Positions 1 through 7,193 of a stretch of DNA of 55,235 nucleotides are shown piece after piece; position 1 is the stretch's first letter; each line of letters opens with the position of its first letter. Under the pieces are notes generated by a model. That model was not told the DNA's origin. It ran no database searches and worked only from the letters and a program-made list of their open reading frames with translations. The stretch is from Clostridia bacterium (GTDB taxonomy: Bacteria; Bacillota; Clostridia; Oscillospirales; CAG-272). The stretch is from assembly GCA_017508665.1 (NCBI GenBank), contig JAFVYL010000040.1:72309-127543 (forward strand), written 5' to 3'. The position numbers were made by a program, and so were the translations under genes.

Positions 1-794
1 GTATCAACTATAACGGCGGGATTTTTGAGTCCTGCTTTCGCATATGCATTCGAGAGTGATATCAGCTCATCGTATCCGAAGTTCGGTCTTGAGATACCCT
101 GCTTGTCTACGTAACCGCGAAGAATTGCGTGTGAGAGCGAGTTGCCCTTGCTCTCTACCTCCCAGCCTCTGTAGAGGAATACGTGAGGTGACTGTGCCGC
201 TTTTATTGAGTTGACAAGCACCGAGATGTCTCCGCCTGTTGAATTTTTGATACCAACGGGTACGTCGATGCCGCTGGCGACAAGTCTGTGCTGCTGGTTC
301 TCCGAGGAACGCGCACCTATCGCAACGTATCCTATGAGATCCGAAAGATATCTGTAGTTTTCGGGGTAGAGGAGCTCGTCCGCCGCACACATACCGCCCT
401 CTTCAAGCACTCTGAGATGCAGCTTTCTTATGGCTACTATGCCTTTCAGAAGATCCGGAGCGCCGCTTGGATCCGGCTGATGAAGCATGCCCATATATCC
501 CTCGCCTGTGCTTCGCGGCTTGTGTGTGTAGATCCTCGGCACTAATATTAGCTTGTCCGCGACCTTTTCCTGCAAGGCGCTGAGTCTGCGCACGTATTCA
601 AGCACGGGAGCTTCCGCATCGGCAGAGCAAGGGCCTATTATGATGAGCTTTTTATTCGATTTTCCCTCAAGTACGTCGCGCATCGCGTTAATGCGTTCCT
701 CTCTCATCTTGGAGAGCTGATCGGAAATGGGAAATTCCGATTTAACGTCCTTTGGTATAGGCAATTTTCTGTAAAATTTAAGATTGTTTTCCAT
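1..794 (-). CDS. aroG: DAHP synthase, class I alpha (AroF/G/H type), 3' end cut by window edge
   Basis: Condenses phosphoenolpyruvate and erythrose-4-phosphate to DAHP, the first shikimate-pathway step, in the cytoplasm. About 264 N-terminal residues are visible of a family length near 340-350. Diagnostic motifs in order are IGPCSAD, RIYTHKPRSTGEGYMG, HQPDPSGAPD, ADELLYPENY, AIGARSSENQQHR, ASGIDVPVGIKN and a last block KNPAVIVDT that runs into the edge. These are AroG/F/H-type signatures; the E. coli isozymes cannot be told apart here, so the symbol is nominal. The ATG at 794 lies 24 nt after the aroA stop, and the gene is last in the visible operon. No N-terminal regulatory domain is seen. 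The stop codon is outside the window. Confidence 0.93.
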   Translation of the reverse strand, partial: MENNLKFYRKLPIPKDVKSEFPISDQLSKMREERINAMRDVLEGKSNKKLIIIGPCSADAEAPVLEYVRRLSALQEKVADKLILVPRIYTHKPRSTGEGYMGMLHQPDPSGAPDLLKGIVAIRKLHLRVLEEGGMCAADELLYPENYRYLSDLIGYVAIGARSSENQQHRLVASGIDVPVGIKNSTGGDISVLVNSIKAAQSPHVFLYRGWEVESKGNSLSHAILRGYVDKQGISRPNFGYDELISLSNAYAKAGLKNPAVIVD

Positions 795-818
795 AATATC
801 GTCTCGCTTTTAGCTGAA

Positions 819-2033
819 TTAATCGGTATATCGCTCTACTTGTACTCCGAGTGATGTCAGATCGTCAAAAAATGAGGGGTAACTCTTATTGACTGCCTCA
901 GCGCCCTCTATCTCACCGCCCGTTAGTGTCAGTAGCACCGAAAGAGCCATAACTATTCTATGATCGTTGTGGCCGGAGAGCGGTACGCTCGGCGCATGGA
1001 ATCTTATCGGATAAACCACGACCTTATCGTCGTATACAGTTACCGAAACTCCGAATTTTGCGAGCTCCTCGGCCATAGCTGCCGCACGGTCGCTTTCTTT
1101 GATCTTGAGCCTTCTTGTGCCTGCGAATACCGCCCCGTGCTTTGCTGCCGCTACAGCGAAAAGTATAGGGCCGAGATCGGGGCAATTTCCTACGTGTATC
1201 GTCGGAACGCCTTTTTTTATCATATCGAAGTGGGTCGTGTATACCTTATCACCCTGGATGCTTTCCGGATTCAGACCGTTGATGCTTACCTCTGCACCAA
1301 AGACTGATAAAGCATCTATGAATGCCGCCCCGGAGTAGTCACCCTCGACGGTTAAGTCCGCGGGCGTGTAACGCTGTCTGCCTTTTACGTACAGAGTATT
1401 ATCGTCCTCCCACCTCACAGTTACACCGAAGAGAGCGAGAGCCTCTATGGTCAGATCAATGTACGATCTGCTCTCTACGGGAGGTAGGATTCTGATTCTG
1501 CTGTCACCGGGAAGCGTAGGCAGAGCGAATAAAAGTCCGCTTATAAACTGACTGCTGATATTACCGAGCACCTCGTATTCACCGGCCTTGAGAGGTCCGC
1601 ACACGGCAATACTGCGTCCGTCCGCGTTATATGCATATCCCTTTGAGGCCGAGAGCCCCTCGTAGACGTCCATAGGCCGCCTCATCAGGCCCTCCTCCCC
1701 GGAGAACAACGCATTTTTACCCGAGAGAAGTGCTATCGGAAGTAAGAATCGTAGAGTGCTTCCGGATTCGTGACAGTTGAGTGTCGAGGTAGGGACGGTG
1801 TTTCTCATGTCTGTTCCCACTACGCTTACGTCATTACCGTGCCATGATATTTTAGCACCGAGAGCCTCGAGACATTCCACTGTTGCTCGTACGTCCTCGC
1901 ACTCGGATACGCCGCGTATTATGCTTACACCTTCAGCCATAGCCGCCGATATCAAAAGTCGGTGTGCCATGGATTTGGACGGTGGGGCATTTATAACACC
2001 GCGCGGCGTTCCCTTATGTATCTTTAACTTCAT
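819..2033 (-). CDS. aroA: 3-phosphoshikimate 1-carboxyvinyltransferase (EPSP synthase)
   Basis: Transfers the enolpyruvyl group of PEP to shikimate-3-phosphate, step six of the pathway. It is 404 residues, a little shorter than the typical 425-430. Visible motifs are PPSKSMAHRLLISAA near the N terminus, ESGSTLRFLLP around residue 85-95, the inner repeat of the two-domain inverse alpha/beta fold, KESDRAAAMAEEL, and GHNDHRIVMAL near the C terminus. I chose the ATG at 2033 because AAAGGA sits 7 nt upstream; a TTG at 2051 would overlap that ribosome binding site. It lies 30 nt downstream of aroQ in the same operon. Confidence 0.96.
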   Translation of the reverse strand: MKLKIHKGTPRGVINAPPSKSMAHRLLISAAMAEGVSIIRGVSECEDVRATVECLEALGAKISWHGNDVSVVGTDMRNTVPTSTLNCHESGSTLRFLLPIALLSGKNALFSGEEGLMRRPMDVYEGLSASKGYAYNADGRSIAVCGPLKAGEYEVLGNISSQFISGLLFALPTLPGDSRIRILPPVESRSYIDLTIEALALFGVTVRWEDDNTLYVKGRQRYTPADLTVEGDYSGAAFIDALSVFGAEVSINGLNPESIQGDKVYTTHFDMIKKGVPTIHVGNCPDLGPILFAVAAAKHGAVFAGTRRLKIKESDRAAAMAEELAKFGVSVTVYDDKVVVYPIRFHAPSVPLSGHNDHRIVMALSVLLTLTGGEIEGAEAVNKSYPSFFDDLTSLGVQVERYTD

Positions 2034-2063
2034 TTTGAATTCCTTTATCAAGATTAGGTGAAA

Positions 2064-2498
2064 TTATTTTTCCGCAAGATATCTGAGCGCCTCAACGTAT
2101 CCGTCAATTCCGTGTCCGCTTACCGTTTTTTCTGCGGCAAGTCTTACGTAGCTGACGTGTCTGAAATCCTCGCGCGAGTCAGGATCGGATATATGCACCT
2201 CTACGGTCGGGAGCTTTGTCGCCTTTACAGCATCGAGAATAGCTATGCTTGTATGTGTGTACGCGCCGGGGTTTATAACTATGCCGCACGCACCCTTAAG
2301 GTAGGCTCGCTGTATCATATCGACGAGATCTCCCTCATGGTTAGACTGGTATACTTTAACTCTTATGCCGAGTGATCTCGCGGCATTTTTTACGGTTTTC
2401 TTAAGGAAAGAATAATCCTTTGTGCCGTATATCTCGGGCTCTCTTTGTCCGAGCATATTCAGATTTGCTCCGTTTATAACGTAGTAAAGCTTTTTCAT
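2064..2498 (-). CDS. aroQ: 3-dehydroquinate dehydratase, type II
   Basis: Dehydrates 3-dehydroquinate to 3-dehydroshikimate, step three, as a small dodecameric cytoplasmic enzyme in this family. It is 144 residues, the expected type II size. Motifs are INGANLNMLGQREPEIYG (active-site Tyr and flexible loop), QSNHEGDLVDMI, INPGAYTHTSIAILDA, and VEVHISDPDSREDFR, which carries the conserved His. Its ATG overlaps the stop of the upstream aroE-aroK gene (ATGA), which suggests translational coupling. No type I AroD is present in the window, so this fills the step. Confidence 0.96.
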   Translation of the reverse strand: MKKLYYVINGANLNMLGQREPEIYGTKDYSFLKKTVKNAARSLGIRVKVYQSNHEGDLVDMIQRAYLKGACGIVINPGAYTHTSIAILDAVKATKLPTVEVHISDPDSREDFRHVSYVRLAAEKTVSGHGIDGYVEALRYLAEK

Positions 2499-3733
2499 TT
2501 ATAGAATGCTCCTGTAATTTTTCTTGCCGTGTTAAACGGCATATCGTTCGCGTCGATAACAACGTCTGCGGCAGTGCGGTATAGGTCGTACCTCTCGTTA
2601 TATCTTTCCTTTACAGCTTCGACACTGCTCGACAGAGGACGGTCAATGCTTGGCAGCAGTTTCTCATACGGTCTGTCGATAAAGAAAATCATGCCGTTCT
2701 GCTTCAGCATTTTTACATTTTCCGGATTAAGAACTATTCCGCCTCCGGTAGCAATAACTCTGCTATTTTGTAAACTTACATTGGCAATTTCTTGGGTTTC
2801 GTACTCTCTGAATGCCGATTCTCCTTCGCTTTGGAATATGTCGGATATTTTCATTCCTCGCGACTCCACTACCATATCATCAGTATCAAGACGCTCTCTT
2901 GAGAGTTCCTTTGCGATAATTTTTGATATGGTACTCTTGCCGCTTGCAGGCATGCCGATGAGCACTATGTTTTCCTTTTTACGTCTGATTTTATTGTAGA
3001 TCTTATTCAGCTTTTCGAGTGGGTATTTTCTTCCGGTAAACATCTCCGAAGCAAATACCGCTTGAGCGACAAGCATATAAAGTCCACCCTCGGCTTTTAC
3101 ACCTCGGCCAAGAGCGTCAACTACAAGAGAAGATCTTAAAGGATTGTATATCGCATCGATTACTCCCTCTAGTCTGTCATATCCCTCAAGATCGATTGGT
3201 GATGCGAAATTATCGGGATACATTCCGCACGGGGTAGTGTTAATGATTATCTCTGCATCACGGTGCGAGCTTGCGAGCTCTTCGTAATCGATAGCTCCGC
3301 ACTTTCCCGTGCGGCTCACGGTGATGATGGGATCTGCACCGAGGTGCTTTGCTACGGCGTAAGCGGTTTTTGACGTTCCGCCGCTTCCGAGAATAACGGT
3401 TTTCTTTCCTTTGACGGTTATCCTCATTTTATTGATCAGCGCGCACATTCCGGCAAAGTCGGTGTTGTATCCGAAGAGCTTTCCGTCACGGTTTACTACG
3501 GTGTTGACCGCGCCAATCTTTTTTGCCTCTTCGCTTACAAAATCCAAGTATGGTATAACAGCCTCTTTGTACGGGATCGTGACGTTTATGGCCTTGAAAC
3601 TCTTGGAGCTCATAAATCCGTCAAGCTCGTCAGGTCGGATTTCGCGCAGCTCATATTCATAGTCCGAGAGCATCGCGTGTACTTCCTTTGAGAAGCTGTG
3701 GCCGAGGTGCTCTCCGATTAGACCGTATCTCAT
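2495..3733 (-). CDS. aroE-aroK: Bifunctional shikimate dehydrogenase / shikimate kinase (AroE-AroK fusion)
   Basis: Reduces 3-dehydroshikimate to shikimate and then phosphorylates it, two consecutive steps. It is 412 residues. The AroE half (about 1-262) has GHSFSKEVH for substrate binding, NVTIPYK with the catalytic Lys, NTDF, and a glycine-rich nucleotide loop LGSGGTSKTA. The kinase half (about 268-412) has Walker A GMPASGKST, DTDD, FREYE, a GGG loop and the lid DRPLSSS. The ATG at 3733 follows GGAGGA, which lies in the last codons of aroC; upstream in-frame starts would overlap aroC. Such fusions are known in some bacteria. Both active sites look intact. Confidence 0.95.
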   Translation of the reverse strand: MRYGLIGEHLGHSFSKEVHAMLSDYEYELREIRPDELDGFMSSKSFKAINVTIPYKEAVIPYLDFVSEEAKKIGAVNTVVNRDGKLFGYNTDFAGMCALINKMRITVKGKKTVILGSGGTSKTAYAVAKHLGADPIITVSRTGKCGAIDYEELASSHRDAEIIINTTPCGMYPDNFASPIDLEGYDRLEGVIDAIYNPLRSSLVVDALGRGVKAEGGLYMLVAQAVFASEMFTGRKYPLEKLNKIYNKIRRKKENIVLIGMPASGKSTISKIIAKELSRERLDTDDMVVESRGMKISDIFQSEGESAFREYETQEIANVSLQNSRVIATGGGIVLNPENVKMLKQNGMIFFIDRPYEKLLPSIDRPLSSSVEAVKERYNERYDLYRTAADVVIDANDMPFNTARKITGAFYK

Positions 3734-3734
3734 A

Positions 3735-4826
3735 TTATCCTCCGAGGTATGAAGTTCCGTATGCAGATGCAAGAGCATCAGCGATAACTATGGCACTTAT
3801 CGCGTCTACGACAGCTCTTGCTCTGTGTATTATCGCGGGATCGTGACGTCCTCCTGCAGATAGGGTAGTATTTTCCATTTTCGCAAGACTGACAGTCCTT
3901 TGCTCCTTGCGGATGGAGGGGGTAGGTCGTACGGCACATCTGAAGATCACAGTCATTCCGTTGCTTATACCTCCGTTGATTCCGCCGCTGTTGTTGGTTT
4001 TGGTGTATATTTTCTCACCGTCAGTTGCAAAGGCGTCATTGGCCTCGCTGCCGTATTTATCTGCGAAGCCGAAGCCGAGTCCAAACTCGACTCCCTTAAT
4101 GCCCGGGACGGAGAACAAAGCGTGCGAGAGCATTCCTTCAAGCGTGTCGAACCAAGGGTCGCCGATGCCCGCAGGGAGTCCGACAACTGCGCTCTCGAGT
4201 ATTCCGCCTACGCTGTCACCCATATTTGCCGCGGTGAGTATTTCTTCCCGCATTTTCTCAGCGCACTCGGTGTCGAGAACGGGGAAGAGCGCCTCATCAA
4301 GATATGCTATATCGTCAGAGTATGATCCAAAGTCTCTGTCACATATCGAGTGCAGCTTTTTTATATGAGTGCCGATATGTATTCCCTTGGCTTCGAGAAC
4401 AGATTGCAGTATAGCACCGAGAGCCACGATAGGAGCGGTAAGTCTGCCGGAGAAGTGTCCGCCGCCTCGCTCGTCGTGAGAGCCTCCATACTTTATCTGT
4501 GCGACGTAGTCCGCATGGGACGGACGGGGCATATCCTTGAATTTCTCATAGTCACCGCTACTCGTATCTCGGTTTTCAAAGATAACTGTAATTGGTGATC
4601 CGGTGCTCCTTCCGTCGCGTACTCCCGATATAAAATTGAGAGTATCAGCCTCGCGTCTTTGTGTGGATATTGTACCGTGAGCTCTGCGTTTGTCAAGCTT
4701 CTTTTCTATATAATCCGCATTTATCTTCACCCCTGCAGGCAGACCGTCGAGAACAGCTCCGACGGCATATCCGTGACTTTCTCCAAACAGAGTGATAGAT
4801 ATATTGTTTCCGAACGTATTTCTCAT
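3735..4826 (-). CDS. aroC: Chorismate synthase
   Basis: Eliminates phosphate from EPSP to make chorismate using reduced FMN, the last common step. It is 363 residues, family-typical. Motifs are ITLFGESHG at the N terminus, RRAHGTISTQRREAD, GGSHDERGGGHFSGRLTAP, VEFGLGFGFADKYGSEAND, NNSGGINGGISNGM and the C-terminal GRHDPAIIHRARAV block. GGAGG precedes the ATG at 4826. There is a 49-nt gap from the upstream aroB fusion and a single base separates its TAA from the next start, so it is clearly inside the operon. No flavin-reductase extension is seen. Confidence 0.97.
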   Translation of the reverse strand: MRNTFGNNISITLFGESHGYAVGAVLDGLPAGVKINADYIEKKLDKRRAHGTISTQRREADTLNFISGVRDGRSTGSPITVIFENRDTSSGDYEKFKDMPRPSHADYVAQIKYGGSHDERGGGHFSGRLTAPIVALGAILQSVLEAKGIHIGTHIKKLHSICDRDFGSYSDDIAYLDEALFPVLDTECAEKMREEILTAANMGDSVGGILESAVVGLPAGIGDPWFDTLEGMLSHALFSVPGIKGVEFGLGFGFADKYGSEANDAFATDGEKIYTKTNNSGGINGGISNGMTVIFRCAVRPTPSIRKEQRTVSLAKMENTTLSAGGRHDPAIIHRARAVVDAISAIVIADALASAYGTSYLGG

Positions 4827-4875
4827 AACGTCCTCCGTATGTCCTAATTTGTAAACTAAAGTTGCTATATTATCG

Positions 4876-6174
4876 TTATTCTATGATACTTGTGAATTCT
4901 TCTACGGTCATATTCTTGATACAGTACTTTCCGATTTGCGGACAGAATATGATGGATATCTTGTCGCCTTTAGCCTTTTTGTCATGTGCGATACCGCGTG
5001 AGATGAGTTCACTATCCACATCGTGCGAGGTGGGCAGAGAGTATTTTCGAAGCAGGGATGAAATGCGATCTTTCGCATCTGCCAATGACACGGGGATCAT
5101 TCCGATAGCGACACATTCTCCGTGGAGTCTGTCGCACCTCTCCGATTCTTCTATCGCGTGGCCAAGAGTATGTCCAAAGTTCAGGATTTTTCTGAGCCCC
5201 GATTCCTTTTCATCGGCCTCTACGATATCCCTCTTGATCTTCACGGCTTCGGTTATGATGCTCGCTATATTATTATATGTATCTTCTTCACTTGAATTCT
5301 CAAGCGCGGCAAAAAGCTTTTCATTTGCCACAGCGGCCATCTTTATTACCTCGGCCATGCCGTTTCGCATATGCCTTTTTGGGAGAGTTTCGAGAACACC
5401 CACGTCCACAAGAACTGCTTTAGGCTGTTTGAATGCGCCTACCGTGTTTTTAACACCGCATAGATTTATCGCGGTTTTTCCTCCTACCGAGGCATCAACC
5501 TGAGAGAGCAGAGTAGTGGGTACGTTGTAGAAATCTATGCCTCGCATATATACCGATGATGCGAATCCGGCGAGATCACCTACGACACCGCCTCCGACCG
5601 CTACCACGCAGTCGCCTCTGTTAAGATGGAAATCGGACATTGCCTTTAACATCTCCTGCAGTACGTCAAAGCTCTTTGAAGATTCTCCCGCCTTTACGGT
5701 ATAGACGGTTGCGCGCTTGCAAAGAGAACGGACAGTATCGGCATATTCCGTCGGCACACCGTCGTCGGTAACTATAAAAGCCTTGCGGTCGAGCTTGAAA
5801 TATTCGTCCGCAGATCCGATAAGTCCTTTTCCGACGATTATAGGGTAGGAATTCTCGCCAAGGTGCATTTTCAATACTGTAGCAGCTCCGTTTGCGTTAT
5901 CCATCTCCCCTAAAATGTCTGCCTGCTCCTCTTTTGAGAGTGATATGAGCTTTTTGAGAAAATCGGTGTAGGATCTGACGTACTCTTCGGGCACAAGCTC
6001 CGAATTTCTTTTCAAGACCTCCGTTTCTCTTGCTGTATCCTGAATTTCAAGGCCGTGCTCACGCTTATATCTTGCGATTTCGCGTACAGCGTCCATCCTA
6101 TCGCTGAACAGCTTTGCCATTTTTCTGTCAATACCGTCGATCTTACGCCTTGCCTTGGCTAATTTATCCTTCAT
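4876..6174 (-). CDS. aroB: Chorismate mutase (AroQ-fold) fused to 3-dehydroquinate synthase
   Basis: Two enzymes in one 432-residue chain, first gene of the operon. Residues about 1-85 are a helical AroQ-class chorismate mutase: RRKIDGIDRKMAKLFSDRM, then AVREIARYKREHGL. This domain converts chorismate to prephenate. Residues about 95-432 are DHQ synthase (step two; NAD and a metal): GGGVVGDLAGF, YMRGIDFYNVPTTLLSQVD, GGKTAIN, KNTVGAF, metal-ligand blocks NGMAEVIK and LNFGHTLGHAIE, then HGECVAIGM. The fusion joins an early enzyme to a chorismate-consuming one, an unusual pairing as far as I know. The leader carries a hairpin (6187-6202) directly before the AAGGAG site. Confidence 0.94.
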   Translation of the reverse strand: MKDKLAKARRKIDGIDRKMAKLFSDRMDAVREIARYKREHGLEIQDTARETEVLKRNSELVPEEYVRSYTDFLKKLISLSKEEQADILGEMDNANGAATVLKMHLGENSYPIIVGKGLIGSADEYFKLDRKAFIVTDDGVPTEYADTVRSLCKRATVYTVKAGESSKSFDVLQEMLKAMSDFHLNRGDCVVAVGGGVVGDLAGFASSVYMRGIDFYNVPTTLLSQVDASVGGKTAINLCGVKNTVGAFKQPKAVLVDVGVLETLPKRHMRNGMAEVIKMAAVANEKLFAALENSSEEDTYNNIASIITEAVKIKRDIVEADEKESGLRKILNFGHTLGHAIEESERCDRLHGECVAIGMIPVSLADAKDRISSLLRKYSLPTSHDVDSELISRGIAHDKKAKGDKISIIFCPQIGKYCIKNMTVEEFTSIIE

Positions 6175-6232
6175 ATATTCTCCTTTGAGAGCTCGGGCTC
6201 TCTTTGTTGATAATTGCTGTGGAATGTAGTAT

Positions 6233-6289
6233 GTTAACGATGTTAACTTGCTTTTTATTCTATTATACTCTTTTTTTGAAAAAAGTCAA
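6233..6289 (-). promoter_or_regulatory. Promoter and operator of the shikimate operon
   Basis: Read on the minus strand: -35 TTGACT (6284-6289), 16-bp spacer, -10 TATAAT (6262-6267), predicted start near 6255. Just downstream lies GTTAACGATGTTAAC (6233-6247), a perfect inverted repeat with a 3-bp centre. A near-identical site occupies the same place in the divergent TetR promoter, so it is a likely TetR-family operator. Binding is inferred. Confidence 0.75.
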
Positions 6290-6308
6290 GAGTTTTAACT
6301 AAAACCAC

Positions 6309-6358
6309 TTGAAATCTATAGAAAAATGTGATAAAATGTAGATGTTAATACTGTTAAC
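6309..6358 (+). promoter_or_regulatory. Promoter and operator of the TetR-family gene
   Basis: -35 TTGAAA (6309-6314), 17-bp spacer, -10 TAAAAT (6332-6337), and then GTTAATACTGTTAAC (6344-6358) over the predicted start. It differs from the operon-side copy at only a few positions (shared ATGTTAA...TGTTAACT). The layout predicts autorepression together with control of the shikimate operon. Confidence 0.72.
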
Positions 6359-6370
6359 TAAGAGGTTTTT

Positions 6371-6931
6371 ATGGATAATTATACTTCGGTTGATAATGTC
6401 CGCGCGAGGCTTATTATAGCGGGACTTACCGAGCTCGAGCAGCACGGTGCTGCGGATTTTTCACTCAGACGCGTCGCAAAGGAGGCGGGTGTATCCTGCG
6501 CCGCTCCGTACAGACATTTTAAAGATAAGGATGACCTTGTGCGAGCTGTAATAGAGTATGTTCTCGAGGGGTGGACACTTCTTTCGGGACAGCTTGTGAC
6601 AATTTTTGCATCGGATATCCGCGCTCTTATATCGGAGCTGTCTGTTGCGGGGCTCAGATTCTGGATAGCAAACGGTAATTTCCGTACCGTTATTATGGCC
6701 TCCGGTACTCTCGGATCGGGAGAACGGGGAGCTCTATCCTCTTTTGACGCTCCTATCAAGCAGGCCGTAGACAGATATGCGGCAGAAGGGCAGATTGTCG
6801 ATTCTGAGCTTCTCTCATTCAAGATTTTGTCGATGCTTTACGGTGCGATCATTCTGGTAGACGGTGGATACGAGGCCACAGAGCACGCGGCGGAACGCCT
6901 GAGGGAGGCAATCGCTTCTGAAATTTTATAG
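6371..6931 (+). CDS. TetR/AcrR-family transcriptional regulator
   Basis: 186-residue DNA-binding protein. The N-terminal helix-turn-helix spans about residues 27-56 (LRRVAKEAGVSCAAPYRHF, then KDKDDL), the standard TetR pattern. The C-terminal ligand domain (RFWIANGNFRTVIMASG onward) is helical and gives no clue to the ligand. AGAGG precedes the ATG. It is divergent from the shikimate operon, and each promoter has a copy of the same GTTAAC-type inverted repeat. I infer that it represses the operon and itself, perhaps sensing an aromatic compound; neither is shown by sequence alone. A strong hairpin terminator follows. Confidence 0.9.
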   Translation: MDNYTSVDNVRARLIIAGLTELEQHGAADFSLRRVAKEAGVSCAAPYRHFKDKDDLVRAVIEYVLEGWTLLSGQLVTIFASDIRALISELSVAGLRFWIANGNFRTVIMASGTLGSGERGALSSFDAPIKQAVDRYAAEGQIVDSELLSFKILSMLYGAIILVDGGYEATEHAAERLREAIASEIL

Positions 6932-6940
6932 ATTGACTAA

Positions 6941-6977
6941 GGCGTAGCGCGTGTTTGCTACGCCTCTTTGCATTTTT
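6941..6977 (+). terminator. Terminator after the TetR gene
   Basis: GGCGTAGC and GCTACGCC form an 8-bp stem (6941-6962) followed by a T-rich stretch ending in TTTTT. Confidence 0.8.
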
Positions 6978-7110
6978 GCGGTGCGGTAGGTGTTGCGGTA
7001 TGCTCGTTTTACTCATATTCGGCACGGACCGCGCTCAGTGACATTTTGCATAAAAAAATGTCTCAAAATTATACATATGTGATGAACTTTTGAAAAGTGA
7101 GCAAAAAATA

Positions 7111-7139
7111 TGGAAGTTTGCAAAAATATGTGTTATAAT
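7111..7139 (+). promoter_or_regulatory. Promoter of cysteine-repeat lipoprotein gene
   Basis: -10 TATAAT (7134-7139) with an upstream TGTG extension and a weak -35 TGGAAG at 17-bp spacing. It closely resembles the promoter at 14591-14619. The rest of 6978-7193 shows nothing else I can name. Confidence 0.55.
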
Positions 7140-7193
7140 GAAGTACGGAAAAATATTTTTTAATAATTTTATTTCTTAAAGGAGAAATGTAAA

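Noticed and set aside
6175..6255. T-box or tryptophan-type attenuator in the shikimate leader
   Set aside because: The leader is about 80 nt and holds only a small hairpin and the ribosome binding site; no specifier loop or T-box sequence.
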